Assembly: GCA_016840645.1 (NCBI GenBank)
Contig: JAEORY010000166.1
Span: 1-8,205, forward strand
Direction of reading: 5' to 3'
DNA: 8,205 bases
Source of the DNA: Candidatus Borrarchaeota archaeon
GTDB taxonomy: Archaea > Asgardarchaeota > Sifarchaeia > Borrarchaeales > Borrarchaeaceae
The position numbers were made by a program, and so were the translations under genes. Below are positions 6,544 through 8,205 of this stretch, in pieces. The notes under the pieces were generated by a model. The model saw only the letters and a program-made list of their open reading frames with translations, did no database searches and had not been told where the DNA came from. Positions within the stretch are counted from its first letter, which is position 1; each line of letters starts with the position of its first letter.

Positions 6544-7299
6544 TTAATATTTTGCTCTGCCTCCAGTTATATTGTAAGCTTGACCTGTTATGAATTCAGC
6601 TGCATCTGAAACTAAGAATTTAACTAAATCAGCGACTTCTTCAGGCTTTCCCAGTCGCCCTAGCGGGATCTTACTTGTCAAAAATTCAGCTTGTTTGGGA
6701 TCCATCATCTTAGCTAGCTCTGTTTCAATTAAAGCAGGACAAACACAGTTGACATTTATTCCTTTTTTGACAACTTCTTCTGCTAAGGCTTTAGTAAAGC
6801 CTATTATTCCAAATTTTGCAGAACAGTAAGCTGTCATATTAGCGTTTCCTTCTTTACCCGCAATAGAAGAAATGTTAACAATTTTTCCATATTGTTTCTC
6901 TAACATTGAAGGAATAACAGCCTGAGAGCAAAGGAAAGTTCCTTTCAGATCGACGTTTATGACTTGATCCCAATCTTCCTCGCGTAAATTTTGAACTGGC
7001 ACTGTGGGTCCAGTTAACCCTGCATTATTTATGAGAATATCGATTTTTCCATACTTCTCTAATGTGAGTCTTACCATATGCTCTACAGCGTTCTTATTAG
7101 AAACATCAGCGAGAATTACAGTAGCGTCTCCACCTTTGGATTCTATCTCCTTAGCTACTTTTTTTGCGTTTTCTTCTACAATATCGTTAATTACTAATTT
7201 CGCTCCATCTTTAGCTAAGGAAAGCGCTATAGCACGACCAATTCCCATACCAGCGCCTGTAACTATGGCGACTTTATCAGAAAGATCAACTTTCAGCAT
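6544..7299 (-). CDS. Classical SDR oxidoreductase (FabG-like)
   Basis: A complete short-chain dehydrogenase/reductase of 251 residues from the ATG at 7299; GTG at 7308 would add three residues but falls inside the ribosome binding site GAGGTG, which is six bases before the ATG. Motifs numbered from the ATG are TGAGMGIG for nucleotide binding (14-21), an aspartate after beta 2 (VINDI, D39) that favours NAD(H), NNAG (91-94), catalytic S145 (NISSIAG), Y158 and K162 (YCSAK), and ITGQAYNITGG near the end. It is closest in look to 3-oxoacyl-reductase/FabG-type enzymes, but the fold covers sugar, alcohol and keto-acyl substrates, so the substrate is open. The truncated transporter gene lies upstream on the same strand, 45 bases away; the SDR appears to have its own TATA-like element. 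Confidence 0.87.
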   Translation of the reverse strand: MLKVDLSDKVAIVTGAGMGIGRAIALSLAKDGAKLVINDIVEENAKKVAKEIESKGGDATVILADVSNKNAVEHMVRLTLEKYGKIDILINNAGLTGPTVPVQNLREEDWDQVINVDLKGTFLCSQAVIPSMLEKQYGKIVNISSIAGKEGNANMTAYCSAKFGIIGFTKALAEEVVKKGINVNCVCPALIETELAKMMDPKQAEFLTSKIPLGRLGKPEEVADLVKFLVSDAAEFITGQAYNITGGRAKY

Positions 7300-7308
7300 T
7301 AAATACAC

Positions 7309-7330
7309 CTCGTTAGCAGTTTGTAACGAG
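7309..7330 (-). promoter_or_regulatory. Inverted repeat over the SDR leader and ribosome binding site
   Basis: CTCGTTA (7309-7315) and TAACGAG (7324-7330) are perfect 7-bp inverted arms with an 8-base loop. On the minus strand the second arm overlaps the GAG of the GAGGTG ribosome binding site. It could be a repressor operator at the transcription start or a hairpin hiding the ribosome binding site. Confidence 0.4.
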
Positions 7331-7333
7331 CTG

Positions 7334-7344
7334 CTATATATATT
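7334..7344 (-). promoter_or_regulatory. TATA-like element for the SDR gene
   Basis: On the minus strand AATATATATAG lies about 25 bases before the inverted repeat, the usual archaeal distance to a transcription start near 7313. It overlaps the last codon and stop of the transporter fragment. Confidence 0.35.
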
Positions 7345-7872
7345 CTACTCTAAGCTGCTATATTGTTGCACAAATATCCCAACTACAATAAGGATAAGCC
7401 CAATCACAGTTGAAAACAGTATTTGCTCACCCACAAACAAATAGATGAAAACAAGTGATAGAAAAGGAGATAAGTAGATCAGATTACTTACACGCGCAGT
7501 TGTTTTTGAAAATTTTAAGGCTTTAAGCCAAATTACAAAAGTGATTCCCATTTCAAAGATACCAACATAAGTTGCTCCTAAAAGTCCAATTGGAGAAACC
7601 ATTACTGTTGAAAAAATAAAGGTTGCAACCAAAATAAAAATAAAACCAAATGTGAAGTTTAGAAATAATTTTGTTACTTCATCTCTTTTATCCTTAGTAT
7701 TGTAAATCCAAAACACTGCCCATATTCCTGAAGAACCAATAGCTAAAGACACAGCAAGAGGATTAGAAAACTTTAATGAGGTTAAATCACCTCTTGTACC
7801 AATTACGACTACTCCGATGAAACTGACAATTAGTGCAAGAATGCTAGTGAATTTTATTTTCTGCTTAAGCAA
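7345..7872 (-). pseudogene. EamA/DMT-family transporter, C-terminal part (5' end lost at an IS right end)
   Basis: The 175 codons from TTG 7872 encode about six hydrophobic segments (roughly 9-27, 37-56, 68-92, 93-115, 124-147, 149-167) and the end-of-family motif region LSPFLSLVFIYLFVGE. The family norm is ten segments in two EamA repeats, about 290-300 residues; here the C-terminal repeat is complete, but only the last segment of the first repeat remains. The open frame continues upstream through SIPLL (good EamA sequence) to about 7884 and then passes into IS200/IS605-type right-end sequence, meeting a stop at 7945-7947. No ribosome binding site precedes the TTG at a normal distance. The substrate (an exported metabolite in this superfamily) is unknown. 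Probably inactive, unless the half protein assembles as a dimer, as small relatives do. Confidence 0.75.
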
Positions 7873-7883
7873 TGGAATTGATA

Positions 7884-7925
7884 GTGAGCTACCTCGTGCT
7901 AAAGCATCGAGGCTTCCTGCTTCAA
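7884..7925 (-). mobile_element. IS200/IS605-type right end with terminal hairpin
   Basis: Read on the minus strand, GAAGCCTCGATGC-TTTA-GCACGAGG ends in GGTAGCTCAC. This is the arrangement I know from right ends of TnpB-carrying IS200/IS605-family elements, where an almost palindromic hairpin closes the element a few bases before its border. In plus coordinates the stem is CCTCG-TGC (7892-7899) with GCA-T-CGAGG (7904-7912). The border to transporter sequence falls near 7883/7884. Confidence 0.65.
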
Positions 7926-8060
7926 CGACAGACTCGATCCCCTTTCAGGTTACGGAGGTCTTATCTCCACAGGCTTAACATCCCTACGCCCCGTAGGTAC
8001 GGCTAACGATGGTGAGGCAATCGAATCGGAGTATGCACCTTATCTTCAAGTGTGCGTATG
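7888..8060 (-). pseudogene. Decayed TnpB C-terminal end / omega-RNA scaffold-like region
   Basis: On the minus strand one frame reads ...YGA-stop-GC-stop-ACGDKTSVT-stop-KGIESVVEAGSLDAL, with stops at 7984-7986, 7975-7977 and 7945-7947. A neighbouring frame reads PVEIRPP-stop-PERGSSLSLKQEASML-stop. Both resemble the variable tails of archaeal TnpB proteins, but no intact frame and none of the upstream catalytic or zinc motifs are present. Compact hairpins follow each other: 7954-7968 (GGAG/CTCC), 7983-7997 (CCTACG/CGTAGG) and 8031-8059. In these elements the 3' end of tnpB doubles as the guide (omega) RNA scaffold, so the structures may outlive the protein. A transposase gene is absent. Confidence 0.5.
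7983..7997. other. Compact GC-rich hairpin
   Basis: CCTACG (7983-7988) and CGTAGG (7992-7997) form a perfect 6-bp stem with a CCC loop, one of the most stable short hairpins in the window. It is the clearest element of the scaffold-like region. Confidence 0.55.
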
Positions 8061-8061
8061 A

Positions 8062-8205
8062 TCCCTCCAATTGTTATTGATACCTCATCATACCACCTAT
8101 ATAAATTGAGGGAGACCCCTCGATGCAGGTGATGAAATGAACGCAAATTACCGCCATTCATCACCAGGCTGAAGCTGTGGTGCTTTCTTGCTTAGTTACT
8201 CGTAA
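8062..8205. repeat. Terminal direct repeat, right copy (identical to 1-144)
   Basis: Identical to bases 1-144 and contains the same two hairpins (8062-8113 and 8128-8165). It follows the IS right-end and scaffold-like region without a break, so the repeated segment may be the remaining part of that element. If the molecule is circular, this copy is redundant and the unique length is 8061 bases. Confidence 0.95.

Noticed and set aside
6590..7444. Plus-strand frames of 79 and 146 codons opposite the SDR and transporter
   Set aside because: They run antisense to genes with clear motifs and show no family resemblance; they follow from the codon bias of the true genes.
7886..8205. 5S rRNA, SRP RNA or RNase P RNA, because the stretch looks GC-rich and structured
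   Set aside because: None of the conserved words of these RNAs was found, whereas the right-end hairpin and TnpB-like tail fit an IS200/IS605 origin.

Overview
The window looks like AT-rich archaeal DNA. The evidence is an archaeal-type HMG-CoA synthase with a DUF35 domain beside its partner thiolase, TTTATAAA-like TATA boxes, GGAGG/AGGTG ribosome binding sites, GTG/TTG/ATG starts and a pyrimidine-rich termination tract. No marker gene allows a finer placement. No tRNA, rRNA, CRISPR array or replication protein was seen.

Layout. Bases 1-468 hold no gene: a structured 144-base segment, identical to the last 144 bases of the window, is followed by a duplicated promoter-like block. Bases 469-3237 (+) form a two-gene operon: a thiolase and a single-chain fusion of DUF35 (Zn ribbon plus OB fold) with HMG-CoA synthase. 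Together these should carry acetyl-CoA to HMG-CoA, the entry of the mevalonate (isoprenoid) pathway. A class I SAM-dependent methyltransferase (+, 3304-4116) and a stand-alone GyrI-like effector-binding protein (-, 4177-4680) converge; the latter is flanked by a 57-bp direct repeat. A tyrosine integrase (+, from about 5024 or slightly upstream to 6352) carries two homing-endonuclease-associated-type repeats at its N terminus. On the minus strand follow a classical SDR oxidoreductase (6544-7299) and the C-terminal half of an EamA/DMT transporter (7345-7872).

The transporter is cut at its 5' end by what looks like the right end of an IS200/IS605-type (TnpB) element: a terminal hairpin, decayed TnpB C-terminal reading and a chain of small hairpins resembling an omega-RNA scaffold. 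That structured segment runs on into the 144-base terminal repeat.

Two readings of the ends are possible: a circular molecule of 8061 unique bases, or a chromosomal stretch whose assembly broke in a repeated IS-derived element at both ends. The missing N-terminal half of the transporter is not found across the join, and no replication gene is present, so I lean to the second. The integrase, the repeat-flanked GyrI gene and the IS remnant suggest an accessory region beside metabolic genes.
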